From MGIIa-K1 sp964577145 (GTDB lineage Archaea; Thermoplasmatota; Poseidoniia; Poseidoniales; Poseidoniaceae), in NCBI GenBank assembly GCA_964577145.1, contig CAZNXM010000002.1:26339-90338 (forward strand): a DNA stretch of 64,000 nt, written 5' to 3'. Under the pieces are notes generated by a model. The model made no database searches. It saw nothing but the letters and a program-made list of their open reading frames with translations, and was not told where the DNA came from. Numbering within the stretch: position 1 is the first letter of the stretch; every line of letters starts with the position of its first letter. Position numbers and translations under genes: made by a program. Positions 15,970 through 24,404 of the stretch are shown one piece after another.

Positions 15970-17922
15970 ATGTCAGATGAATATAGTGCCCAGAGCATTC
16001 AGGTCCTAGAGGGACTTGAAGCGGTACGAAAACGTCCTGGAATGTACTTGGGTGACCCACACGACGGGTCTGCATTGCATCACTGCATTTGGGAGGTCGT
16101 AGACAATGCTGTCGATGAACACTTGGCCGGCCATAATGACGTAATCGATGTGATTATTCACGCCGACGGTTCACTTTCTGTTGTCGATTATGGGCGTGGC
16201 ATCCCGGTTGACATACATGAGGAATATGGTATTTCAGCTGCAGAAGTCATCATGACTAAACTTCACGCAGGTGGTAAGTTCGACAATAGTTCCTACAAGG
16301 TATCTGGCGGTTTACACGGAGTCGGAGTATCTGCGGTAAATGCAGTTTCGGAATCCCTAGAGATGACGATCAAGCGTGATGGGATCATCTACACGCAATT
16401 ATACGAAATCGGAGTCCCACTCTCTCCATTGGCAGAGAGCGGCAAGGCGGGCGATACCGGTACTACAATTCGCTTCAAACCAGACTTGTCGGTATTCACA
16501 ACTATTACCGAATTCGATTTTGAAATGATCAATACCCGTTTGAAGGAAACCGCTTTCCTCAATGCTGGTCTGACCATTAATGTCATCGATGAAAGGGGCG
16601 AAGAAACACTTTCTACTAAGCATTCATACGATGGCGGAATCAGTGAATTCGTTTCCCAAATCAACGCAAAGCGAAATCCTCTTCACAGCGAGGTAGTGCA
16701 CTTTTTTGGCGAGAGAGACATCGAACTGGGTCCAATCACTGTAGAGATTGCCCTACAATGGTCAGATGCATTTAGCGAATCGATTCAATGCTATACCAAC
16801 ATCATCCGTAATAGAGATGGAGGAACTCATCTTTCTGGATTGAGGGGCGCCTTGACTAGGACTCTCAACTCCTATGCACAATCGAGAAAATTACTCAAGA
16901 ATTTGAATAGCCTTTCGGGAGACGATGTACGCGAAGGACTTGCAGCAATCATTTCGGTCAAACACCCAGACCCTTCATTCTCTAGTCAAACCAAGGATAA
17001 ACTCGTTTCAAATGAGGTCCAAGGAATTGTTGAAAGCGTAGTGAATGAAAAATTGGGAGAGTACTTTGAGGAGAACCCTTCGGTCGCAAAAACGATTGTC
17101 GATAAGGCAGTACTAGCATCAAAAGCGCGTGAAGCAGCGCGCAAGGCACGTGATTTAACACGTCGAAAGGGAGTTCTCGAGGGAGGCGGCCTACCTGGGA
17201 AACTAGCTGATTGCCAGTCCAGAGATCCATCGGAATGCGAAATTTATGTCGTGGAGGGTGATTCTGCAGGCGGTTCGGCAAAGACCGGTAGAGATCGCCG
17301 TACGCAAGCGATTTTGCCACTTAGGGGTAAGATCCTCAACGTAGAACGTCAACAGCGCAATATGGCTAAGGTATTCCAAAACAATGAGATTCAAACAATG
17401 ATTAGGGCGTTTGGAGCAGGTGTTGGAAATAACGATGAGGACGAAGGCGCCTTTGACCCTGCCAAACTACGTTATTCGAAAATCATCATAATGACAGATG
17501 CGGATGTAGATGGCGCTCACATTAGGACATTAATTCTGACTTTCCTTTGGAGATTCATGAAGAAAGCAGTAATGGAAGGCCATGTTTTCATCGCCCAACC
17601 TCCGCTGTACCAAGTGTCACGTGGCCGAAAATCACGTTATGCATATTCCGACGAGGAAAGAGACCTCTACATGGATGAATTACGCAAAGACAACCCTTCA
17701 GCTAAGATTGGAATTCAAAGATACAAAGGTCTTGGAGAGATGAATCCAGACCAATTGTGGTCTACTACAATGGACCCTGAATTCAGGACACTGCTAAAGG
17801 TTACAGTCAATGATGCAGAGGAATCTGATAGATTGTTTGAAATTCTTATGGGCGAAGATGTAGGTGATCGTAGGGCCTTCATTGAACGCTATGCAAAGGA
17901 GGTGACCAACCTTGACGTCTGA
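15970..17922 (+). CDS. gyrB: DNA gyrase subunit B
   Basis: This 650-residue ATPase subunit of bacterial-type DNA gyrase, with GyrA, introduces negative supercoils. The GHKL ATP-binding motifs NAVDEHLAG, DYGRGIPVD and GGLHGVGVSAVNA are in the N-terminal third. The transducer domain follows, and the TOPRIM metal site is seen as EGDSAGGSAKTGRDR and DADVDGAHIRTL. The C-terminal QRYKGLGEMNPDQLW is canonical. The length lacks the long insertion of enterobacterial GyrB. The ATG has GAGGCG 6-8 nt upstream. The 3' end overlaps the TTG start of gyrA by 11 nt, a tight operon ensuring equal subunits. Gyrase in this archaeal setting points to acquisition from bacteria. Confidence 0.98.
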   Translation: MSDEYSAQSIQVLEGLEAVRKRPGMYLGDPHDGSALHHCIWEVVDNAVDEHLAGHNDVIDVIIHADGSLSVVDYGRGIPVDIHEEYGISAAEVIMTKLHAGGKFDNSSYKVSGGLHGVGVSAVNAVSESLEMTIKRDGIIYTQLYEIGVPLSPLAESGKAGDTGTTIRFKPDLSVFTTITEFDFEMINTRLKETAFLNAGLTINVIDERGEETLSTKHSYDGGISEFVSQINAKRNPLHSEVVHFFGERDIELGPITVEIALQWSDAFSESIQCYTNIIRNRDGGTHLSGLRGALTRTLNSYAQSRKLLKNLNSLSGDDVREGLAAIISVKHPDPSFSSQTKDKLVSNEVQGIVESVVNEKLGEYFEENPSVAKTIVDKAVLASKAREAARKARDLTRRKGVLEGGGLPGKLADCQSRDPSECEIYVVEGDSAGGSAKTGRDRRTQAILPLRGKILNVERQQRNMAKVFQNNEIQTMIRAFGAGVGNNDEDEGAFDPAKLRYSKIIIMTDADVDGAHIRTLILTFLWRFMKKAVMEGHVFIAQPPLYQVSRGRKSRYAYSDEERDLYMDELRKDNPSAKIGIQRYKGLGEMNPDQLWSTTMDPEFRTLLKVTVNDAEESDRLFEILMGEDVGDRRAFIERYAKEVTNLDV

Positions 17923-17927
17923 GGAGG
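17898..17927 (+). promoter_or_regulatory. Two successive strong ribosome binding sites before gyrA
   Basis: GGAGGTGA (17898-17905), inside the end of gyrB, is spaced 6 nt from the TTG at 17912. AGGAGG (17922-17927), over the gyrB stop, is spaced 8 nt from the in-frame ATG at 17936. Either start is well supported, so GyrA may be made in two forms differing by eight residues. Confidence 0.5.
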
Positions 17928-20656
17928 AAAATAATATGGAAACAGAAGATGATACTTCAGCACCTGGTGGAGAACTACTTCCTCGTCGTCTGAATGAGGA
18001 GATGAAAACCAGTTACATCAATTATGCAATGTCGGTTATCATTGGACGTGCTTTACCTGATGCAAGAGATGGTCTAAAACCGGTTCACCGACGTGTTCTC
18101 TATGGTATGCATGAAGCAGGTCATACCCCCGAGAAGAGTTATTCAAAGTCAGCACGTTCTGTTGGAGAGGTTATGGGTAAATTCCATCCTCACGGAGACC
18201 AATCTATCTATGATACAATGGTGCGAATGGCTCAGGAGTTCTCATTGCGATATCCACTTGTAGACGGACAGGGTAACTTCGGTTCTATCGATGGTGACCC
18301 TCCTGCTGCAATGCGATATACAGAGAGTAGACTTGACCGTATTGCCAAGCACATGCTAGAAGATATAGACAAGGACACAGTTCTGTTCCAACCCAATTTC
18401 GATGACTCGGAAATGGAGCCAACAGTTCTACCTTCACGCTTACCTAATTTACTCTTGAATGGAAGCGATGGAATTGCGGTTGGGATGGCTACAAAAATAC
18501 CTCCGCACAATCTCAATGAGGTTGCTGATGCACTTAGGCTCCATGTGGACCGTATCATCGAAGAGGGTGAAGATTCTGGTGATGCGGACGCATTACCTAA
18601 TATCGCAATCGATGAATATACACAGAAAATCACAGGACCAGATTTCCCTACTGGAGCTACCGTTTACGGGATTGATGGAATCTATGACATGTATTCAACT
18701 GGACATGGAAGATTCCATATTCGCTCCACATGCGAGGTTCTCGATGATAGCGAGGGTAAGAGAATTATCATTACCGAAATCCCATACCAGGTCAAGAAAG
18801 CAGCAATGCTCGAACATATTGCTGAATTAGTCACCAAGGAGATGGTAAAGGGTATTCGCGATATCAGAGATGAATCTTCGAAGGAAGGGATTCGTGTCGT
18901 TATTGAAATAAAGAATAATGCCGACCCCCATGCCGTACTAAATCAGTTATTCAAATCGAGCAGACTTCAAGAATCATATTCGGCAAACATGATGGGAATT
19001 GTTGATGGAAGGCCGGTTCTCCTAACACTGCCAGTAATGCTTCACACTCATGTACGCCATCGAGAGAGTGTAATCGAACGCAGAACTCAATTCAATCTCG
19101 GTAAGGCAGAGGCTAGAGCGCATATCCTCGAAGGATTGGTTAAGGCACAGGATCGTATTGATGATGTAATCAAAGTCGGTCGAGCCAGTTCAAGTAGAGA
19201 GCAATTTGAGAATGTGCTGAAGGGCGATGAGAATATGTCGGGGATATCTCCGTTCGATTTCACAGAACCTCAAGCGAAAGCAATTGCTGAGCGCCGACTT
19301 TACCAGTTATCACGTCTCGATGTTAAGAAGGTCCAGGATGAATATGATGACCTAATGGTTGTCATAACCGACCTCAAGGATATTCTTGGTTCACGTCGCC
19401 GCCGTCTCGACATCATGATGGATGAATTATCCGAACTTGTCGAAAGGCATGGTGATGAGCGTCGAACTCATGTTGACCCAATGCCGTTATCGATGGACCG
19501 TGAGGACCTTATCGCAGAACGAGCAATCGTCATCACTCTAACTAATGATAATTACATTCGTCACTTGCCAGCCGAAGCATTCCGTATGCAAAATCGCGGT
19601 GGGAAGGGCATGAAGGGAGTATCGACCAAGAACGAGGATTTCCCAACGAGTCTGATTACTTGTTTCTCAAAGGATAGGTTGCTAATTTTCACCAATAGGC
19701 CAGCGACAAAAATGGTCAATGATGAGGAGAAACCATACATCGAAGGACGCGTATATGGTCTCAAGGCTTGGGAAACTCCTCAGGGTTCACGAACCTCAAG
19801 AGGTAGCCATATCAGGAATATTCTCGGTCTCAAAGATGATGAAACCGTAGTTTCAATTATCCCTCTTAAGCGCTCTTTAGCCGACGATTTAGAAAATCAA
19901 GAAAAGGAACATTACCTTGCATTTGCTACCCGGAAGGGAGTAATCAAGAAGAGCAAACTTTCCGAGTATATCAAGATAAATCGAAATGGAAAGAAAGCGA
20001 TAAACCTTGCAGCGGAAGATGAACTTGTTGCCGTCAGGGTAGGAACCGATAGTCACGATGTGGTATTGGTCTCCAATAATGGACGAGCTTGCCGTTTCGA
20101 CCTCGGATCAGTTAGATCTCAAGGACGTGTATCAAGTGGCGTTCGTGGAATCAGGCTCGATGATGATTGCATTCTTTCTGGTATGATAATGGCAGAGAAG
20201 GATGAATTCAATGATACACATGTTTTGACTTTGACTAAGCAGGGAATGGGTAAGCGTACGATACTAGGTAGCGGCATGATGTTTGATTCTGAAGGAATTG
20301 AAGTAGAAGCTGGAACCGAAGGTGCCAAGCGTGATGGTTACCGCCGTGTCAAACGCGGTGGAAAAGGAGTTAGGACAATGAACTTCAACGATGGAGATGA
20401 AATCTCTAGAGTACATCAAGTTCCAAATCTCGAGGACCAGTTATTCTTGCTATCGGGCAAGGGCGTCGTAATTCGAATCAATGCTGGACAAACCAAGGAA
20501 ACCGCTGGACGTGTCTCAAAGGGGACACGGTTGATGGAATTACGAGCCAAGGATAAATCTTCATTTATTGATGAATTAATCTACAGTGCTCGAATGCCTG
20601 CAGAATTAGCAGAACAAATCATGACAGAGAAGTCCTCCTCTTCCGAAGAGGAGTGA
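17912..20656 (+). CDS. gyrA: DNA gyrase subunit A
   Basis: This is the 914-residue DNA-cleaving subunit of gyrase. The catalytic tyrosine is Tyr136 in AAMRYTESRL; the winged-helix region reads DGLKPVHRRVLYGM. The C-terminal beta-pinwheel contains a GyrA-box-like motif KRGGKGV (about 814-820) and an earlier NRGGKGM (about 560), which supports DNA wrapping and thus true gyrase rather than topoisomerase IV. In the quinolone region HPHGDQSIYD, Gln97 stands at the place of E. coli Ser83 while the acidic residue Asp101 (Asp87) is kept. The acidic tail ends SSSSEEE. Starts at TTG 17912 or ATG 17936 both have good ribosome binding sites. It is translated with gyrB (11-nt overlap). Confidence 0.98.
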   Translation: MTSEEENNMETEDDTSAPGGELLPRRLNEEMKTSYINYAMSVIIGRALPDARDGLKPVHRRVLYGMHEAGHTPEKSYSKSARSVGEVMGKFHPHGDQSIYDTMVRMAQEFSLRYPLVDGQGNFGSIDGDPPAAMRYTESRLDRIAKHMLEDIDKDTVLFQPNFDDSEMEPTVLPSRLPNLLLNGSDGIAVGMATKIPPHNLNEVADALRLHVDRIIEEGEDSGDADALPNIAIDEYTQKITGPDFPTGATVYGIDGIYDMYSTGHGRFHIRSTCEVLDDSEGKRIIITEIPYQVKKAAMLEHIAELVTKEMVKGIRDIRDESSKEGIRVVIEIKNNADPHAVLNQLFKSSRLQESYSANMMGIVDGRPVLLTLPVMLHTHVRHRESVIERRTQFNLGKAEARAHILEGLVKAQDRIDDVIKVGRASSSREQFENVLKGDENMSGISPFDFTEPQAKAIAERRLYQLSRLDVKKVQDEYDDLMVVITDLKDILGSRRRRLDIMMDELSELVERHGDERRTHVDPMPLSMDREDLIAERAIVITLTNDNYIRHLPAEAFRMQNRGGKGMKGVSTKNEDFPTSLITCFSKDRLLIFTNRPATKMVNDEEKPYIEGRVYGLKAWETPQGSRTSRGSHIRNILGLKDDETVVSIIPLKRSLADDLENQEKEHYLAFATRKGVIKKSKLSEYIKINRNGKKAINLAAEDELVAVRVGTDSHDVVLVSNNGRACRFDLGSVRSQGRVSSGVRGIRLDDDCILSGMIMAEKDEFNDTHVLTLTKQGMGKRTILGSGMMFDSEGIEVEAGTEGAKRDGYRRVKRGGKGVRTMNFNDGDEISRVHQVPNLEDQLFLLSGKGVVIRINAGQTKETAGRVSKGTRLMELRAKDKSSFIDELIYSARMPAELAEQIMTEKSSSSEEE

Positions 20657-20700
20657 ATTTCAGCCAAGGGTTCAAACGCTGTAGGCTCATCTGGACAAAC

Positions 20701-20724
20701 GGGGAGCGTGTTTTCGCGCTTTCC
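20701..20724 (+). other. Stable hairpin between gyrA and the next gene
   Basis: GGGGAGCGTG (20701-20710) can pair with CGCGCTTTCC (20715-20724) over a TTTT loop: ten base pairs including three G-U pairs. It lies 45 nt after the gyrA stop and 16 nt before the ATG at 20741, so it could mark the 3' end of the gyrase message or be a leader element of the following gene. No T-run follows it. Confidence 0.35.
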
Positions 20725-20740
20725 AGTCTGGTGATTCAGA

Positions 20741-22000
20741 ATGGATGAACGGAGTCTAATACACGATTGGAATCTGGTTGATTATGAGTATACACGTGAT
20801 GCCAATAATCATCCACATGGCGTTTGGTTTGATGATGAGACCTTGAGAGATGGACTCCAGAGCCCAAGCGCTTTGAATCCAAGTATCGAGCAGAAGATTG
20901 AACTTCTATCCTATATGGAAAGACTCGGAATCCAAAAGGTCGATTTAGGTCTTCCAGGTGCTGGTCCCTTTCATCGTTCACATATCGATGCAATGGTTTC
21001 TCACATTATAGAAAATGACTACCAAATAAGACCCGGTGCTGCGGTTCGTACTCTGATGGGAGATATTGAACCACTTGTGGAAATGCAAGAAAAACACGGT
21101 GTTCCTATTCAGGCAAGCGCATTCCTTGGAACTTCACCAATTCGGCAATTTACCGAAGGATGGACTATGGAAAAACTAGTTTCAACTATGGAAAAAGCAG
21201 TTTCCTATGCGGTTGAAAATGATGTTCCTGTAATGTTCGTCACCGAAGATACAACACGTTCGAAACCCGAAGATGTGAAACTGATCTATCAAAGAGCAAT
21301 GGACCTAGGTGTTCGCCGGCTATGCGTTTGCGATACTTGTGGCCATGTAACGCCAAATGGCGTTAAGCAATTGTTGTCCTTTGTTGATGAGGAAGTCATC
21401 AAAGACGGCGGATATCAACGCAGAGATATCGAAGTAAATTGGCATGGACACCAAGACCGTGGATTAGGAGTTGCAAATAATATCGCTGCAGTAGAGGCTG
21501 GAGCTGATGTGCTTCACGGTACAGCATTAGGCGTAGGAGAGCGCGCTGGAAATGCGCCACTCGACCAAACTCTAGTCAACCTCTCACTGATGGGCGTCAT
21601 TGAAAACGACCTAACTCTCCTCAATGAATACGTTCACAAAGCGAATGAATACATCAAAGTCCCTCTACCTCGAAACTACCCCGTTTTCGGTGAAGATGCA
21701 TTTGAGACTGGTACTGGGGTGCATGCAAGTGCGGTAATCAAGGCTATGCGAAAAGGTGACCATTGGCTTGCTGACAGGGTCTATTCAGGAGTACCTGCAG
21801 CTGATTTTGGTTTGCAGCAAGTGATTAGAGTCGGACATATGTCCGGTCGCTCCAATATACATTGGTGGTTGGAACAGAATGGAATAGAGGCTACGGATGA
21901 ACTTGTAGCTCATCTCTTTGAGGTGGCAAAAAGCCAGCCAAGAAATATGGAAGACTTTGAGATTGAGCAAGCGATTGCAGAATTCAACGAAAGTGCTTGA
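20741..22000 (+). CDS. DRE-TIM metallolyase (2-isopropylmalate/homocitrate synthase-like)
   Basis: This 419-residue protein has the DRE-TIM barrel signature FDDETLRDGLQSP (30-42), where the usual DTTLRDGEQ is slightly altered, and the metal-binding HxH in WHGHQDRGLGVANN (His235, His237). LGVGERAGNAPLD is the typical C-terminal barrel motif. Family members join acetyl-CoA to a 2-oxoacid (isopropylmalate, citramalate or homocitrate synthase) or split HMG-CoA. The CxxC pair in CVCDTCGHVTPNG resembles the citrate-synthase-type members. There is no LeuA regulatory domain at the C-terminus (LeuA is about 500 residues), so leucine feedback is unlikely. No leu operon neighbours are present; substrate is left open. 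The stop codon abuts that of the convergent gene. Confidence 0.78.
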   Translation: MDERSLIHDWNLVDYEYTRDANNHPHGVWFDDETLRDGLQSPSALNPSIEQKIELLSYMERLGIQKVDLGLPGAGPFHRSHIDAMVSHIIENDYQIRPGAAVRTLMGDIEPLVEMQEKHGVPIQASAFLGTSPIRQFTEGWTMEKLVSTMEKAVSYAVENDVPVMFVTEDTTRSKPEDVKLIYQRAMDLGVRRLCVCDTCGHVTPNGVKQLLSFVDEEVIKDGGYQRRDIEVNWHGHQDRGLGVANNIAAVEAGADVLHGTALGVGERAGNAPLDQTLVNLSLMGVIENDLTLLNEYVHKANEYIKVPLPRNYPVFGEDAFETGTGVHASAVIKAMRKGDHWLADRVYSGVPAADFGLQQVIRVGHMSGRSNIHWWLEQNGIEATDELVAHLFEVAKSQPRNMEDFEIEQAIAEFNESA

Positions 22001-23302
22001 TCAAGAATCTTCTTGCTCGGTTTCCTCGGCATTAACTTCACGCCATTCAGCGTCCACAGAGCCGCCTGACCATTCACCCTCAACGTCGATTTCAACCATT
22101 TCTTCATCGTCCTCTTCACGCCAAATTGGCTCTCCTTGGCTTCCATTTACGATTAGTCGGCCTAGGTCATCCAATTGTGTTCTAAGCAACTCCATATGTT
22201 TGGATATTGGTAGGAAGTGACCTACAGGCATACCCGCATTAACGAATGGATTTGTCGCTGTACAAATCATCAAACCATCTTCAGGTGCAACGATATCTAC
22301 GCTGAGTCCCGGAGTACCAGGGTCTGAAATCGTGGCAACGACATCACCACGTGCGACTACGCTTCCGGGGGCTACGAACATATCGAGCAATCCACCTTCG
22401 CCCGCCCTCAACCATGTGGAGCCGCCAGCATTCAATCGGAAGCGAGGTCTTACCGGATTACCGGAGATTACTTTCAGGGCCTTCAGAACATTCAAACAAC
22501 CGTGAACTGCAACCTTTACTGCAGATTGGTCGAGCCAATTAGCCCCTCCACCCTCATAGGTAATCGAAGCGATATCCATTTTGTTTGCTATTCTTCTCAT
22601 ACTACCTTTTGGGGGCCGACTGTCGAGAATCAATTCGATTCCGAAAGCCTTTGCGAGAAGATTTGATGCAGGATGCGATAGGTCTCCTCGAACTTGAGGC
22701 ATATTTGAGCGACCTTGTGCAGCACTATGTAAATCGATAATCACATCTGAACCATCGATAAGATTCCTTGTGACGGTATCTGCTACTCTAGAAGTAGTCG
22801 TTCCTTTTGGTTTGCCTGGGAAGTTTCTATTGAGGTCTCGACCATCAGGGAAATAACGAGATTTCATTCTATAACCCGGGAGATTGAGGACTGGTACGAT
22901 ACGTACAGTCCCTGCCATGGTCGAAGGGTCTAATGAACCATCAGGTCCAGTAAATGTCTGTGAAAGAAGGTTGGTACAAGCACTAGGCCCAGTTAGTTCA
23001 TCACCATGTGTTCCACCGATAATGGTGACCACTGGCCCGGGGCGGACTCCATGAAATACCGTAATGGGGATGGGCCATCTATCGCCAAGATCCACATCGA
23101 GAAGAGGCATCATGATAGTTCTCATTTCACCTGGTTTTACGCGTTTGCGGAAAAATCTGATTTCCTTCCACTCCATCCCTCTATCCCAATCAGGTCTACC
23201 ACCCGATTCGTGCTCCTCCAATGCCTTTTTGATGGCCAAACGACGTGGTTTGGGAAGCTCATGAGCAACCCTAACTCGTCTCTTCTTTCCGGCCATGTAC
23301 AT
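22001..23302 (-). CDS. Succinylglutamate desuccinylase/aspartoacylase-family zinc hydrolase
   Basis: This 433-residue protein is of the M14-like AstE/AspA family. Zinc-binding residues appear in GGTHGDELTG (His, Glu) and DVIIDLHSAA (His). FPDGRDLNRNFPG is the family substrate-binding stretch. A C-terminal barrel (about 300-385: LLDMFVAPGSVVARGDVVATI and IVAPEDGLMICTA) resembles a biotinyl-lipoyl carrier, as in other microbial members. A basic N-terminus (KKRRVRVAHELPKPRR) precedes the enzyme, and the last 40 residues are acidic. It hydrolyses an N-acyl or amide bond in a small molecule; the substrate is unknown. Start may be ATG 23302 or 23296. It is divergent from the thioesterase gene. Confidence 0.78.
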   Translation of the reverse strand: MYMAGKKRRVRVAHELPKPRRLAIKKALEEHESGGRPDWDRGMEWKEIRFFRKRVKPGEMRTIMMPLLDVDLGDRWPIPITVFHGVRPGPVVTIIGGTHGDELTGPSACTNLLSQTFTGPDGSLDPSTMAGTVRIVPVLNLPGYRMKSRYFPDGRDLNRNFPGKPKGTTTSRVADTVTRNLIDGSDVIIDLHSAAQGRSNMPQVRGDLSHPASNLLAKAFGIELILDSRPPKGSMRRIANKMDIASITYEGGGANWLDQSAVKVAVHGCLNVLKALKVISGNPVRPRFRLNAGGSTWLRAGEGGLLDMFVAPGSVVARGDVVATISDPGTPGLSVDIVAPEDGLMICTATNPFVNAGMPVGHFLPISKHMELLRTQLDDLGRLIVNGSQGEPIWREEDDEEMVEIDVEGEWSGGSVDAEWREVNAEETEQEDS

Positions 23303-23373
23303 ACCACTAGCATCGAGGACATCAAGATGATGGCCATCGGAATCGAAATCAACCTTCGGCTACAGGGCGTGGT

Positions 23374-23838
23374 ATGGAAGATGGTGTTCAGCGAAAATAT
23401 GCTCCCACTTCGATTTGCTTTGGGTGTGGGCCAGCAAATGAGAAAGGCCTTCAAATCGACTCACATCGATGTGATGAAGGCCTCGAACTCAGATTCACAC
23501 CCTATGAGGAGCATCAGGCCTTTCCTGGAATGATTAATGGCGGAATAATCGGCACATTGCTAGACTGTCATGGTAATTGGACAGCGGCAATTGCATTGAT
23601 GGATGAAAATAATCTAGACGAGCCACCGTGTACTGTTACTGCAAAATACACGGTGAAATTGCGTCGCCCAACACCATTGGGCGAAGAACTCCATATCATT
23701 GGCCGGGTTGAGGAGATCTCTGAAGACCGGGCAACAATCTCCCTTACCATGACTGCTGCAGGAAAAGTATGCGCTACAGGTAGTGGTCTATTCGTAGCGG
23801 TAAAGGAAGGACATCCTGCATATCATCGGTGGTCGTAA
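23374..23838 (+). CDS. Hotdog-fold thioesterase (PaaI/4HBT-like)
   Basis: This 154-residue single hotdog domain has CFGCGPANEKGLQI at 15-28, the central helix HQAFPGMINGGIIGTLLDCHGNW with the catalytic-type Gly-Gly-x-x and Asp/His region, and TVTAKYTVKLRRPTPLGEEL as the typical edge strands. Such proteins hydrolyse acyl-CoA thioesters. The stop (TAA) is immediately followed by the ATG of the SprT-like gene, so the two are co-transcribed; no functional link is obvious. It is divergent from the AstE-like gene with a 71-base gap. Confidence 0.85.
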   Translation: MEDGVQRKYAPTSICFGCGPANEKGLQIDSHRCDEGLELRFTPYEEHQAFPGMINGGIIGTLLDCHGNWTAAIALMDENNLDEPPCTVTAKYTVKLRRPTPLGEELHIIGRVEEISEDRATISLTMTAAGKVCATGSGLFVAVKEGHPAYHRWS

Positions 23839-24378
23839 ATGGTACGACCCGACAGTGCTCAACTCATCGCTCTTGAAGGACTTCGAGATTTTGTAATTGA
23901 GGTAATGTCGGCAATGAATGAATGGAGTGAGGAATCACTTACTCAATTAACGAGTCTTGATTTAGGTGTTCTTAGAAGTAATGCGACACAACGCCACGGT
24001 GTTACTAGATGGAAGCGAGGGATCACCGAACCTTCTGGGCCGGAAGATGTCGATGTTATCGATATTCATCCAATGTTACTGAATGGTGATTGGATGCCAT
24101 ATGGTGGCTGGGTAATGCATCATGAGTTCATCCATGCCCTTGGACATCTACCTCATGATTCAGAATTTAGAAGGCTTGAACATCTCTGGCCATCAGCTGA
24201 AGCAGGAGAAATGGGCCGCAAGTTCACAGAATACTTGCGCCACCAAAAAGCGAGATATCTTTGGGTATGTCCCAGTTGCTCGAAGGAGCATCCACGGCAG
24301 AAAGCAGGAAAGGGCAAATATCTCTGCAGAGAGTGTAGAAAGCCTTTGATCGATGTGCGCATTGAGCCGGCAAAGTGA
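23839..24378 (+). CDS. SprT-like zinc metalloprotease-type protein
   Basis: This 179-residue protein contains MHHEFIHALGHLPHD (residues 93-107), an HExxH motif with a third histidine, and a C-terminal zinc ribbon with two CxxC pairs (CPSCSKEH and CRECRKPL). This is the SprT/Spartan arrangement; eukaryotic Spartan degrades proteins crosslinked to DNA. The gene starts directly after the thioesterase stop codon. Its TGA overlaps a GTG at 24375, but the following gene is likelier to begin at 24405. A role in DNA-protein crosslink repair is inference from the family. Confidence 0.8.
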   Translation: MVRPDSAQLIALEGLRDFVIEVMSAMNEWSEESLTQLTSLDLGVLRSNATQRHGVTRWKRGITEPSGPEDVDVIDIHPMLLNGDWMPYGGWVMHHEFIHALGHLPHDSEFRRLEHLWPSAEAGEMGRKFTEYLRHQKARYLWVCPSCSKEHPRQKAGKGKYLCRECRKPLIDVRIEPAK

Positions 24379-24384
24379 ATACTG

Positions 24385-24401
24385 CAGAACCTACGGTTCT
24401 G
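24385..24401 (+). promoter_or_regulatory. Leader hairpin directly before a start codon
   Basis: CAGAACC (24385-24391) pairs perfectly with GGTTCTG (24395-24401) over a TAC loop. It ends 3 nt before the ATG at 24405. Its presence argues that 24379-24404 is an untranslated leader and that the GTG at 24375 is not the start. Confidence 0.4.
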
Positions 24402-24404
24402 GAT

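Noticed and set aside
24375..24404. GTG at 24375 overlapping the SprT-like stop as start of the secreted membrane protein
   Set aside because: It adds ten hydrophilic residues before the signal peptide and covers a perfect hairpin; ATG 24405 is better.
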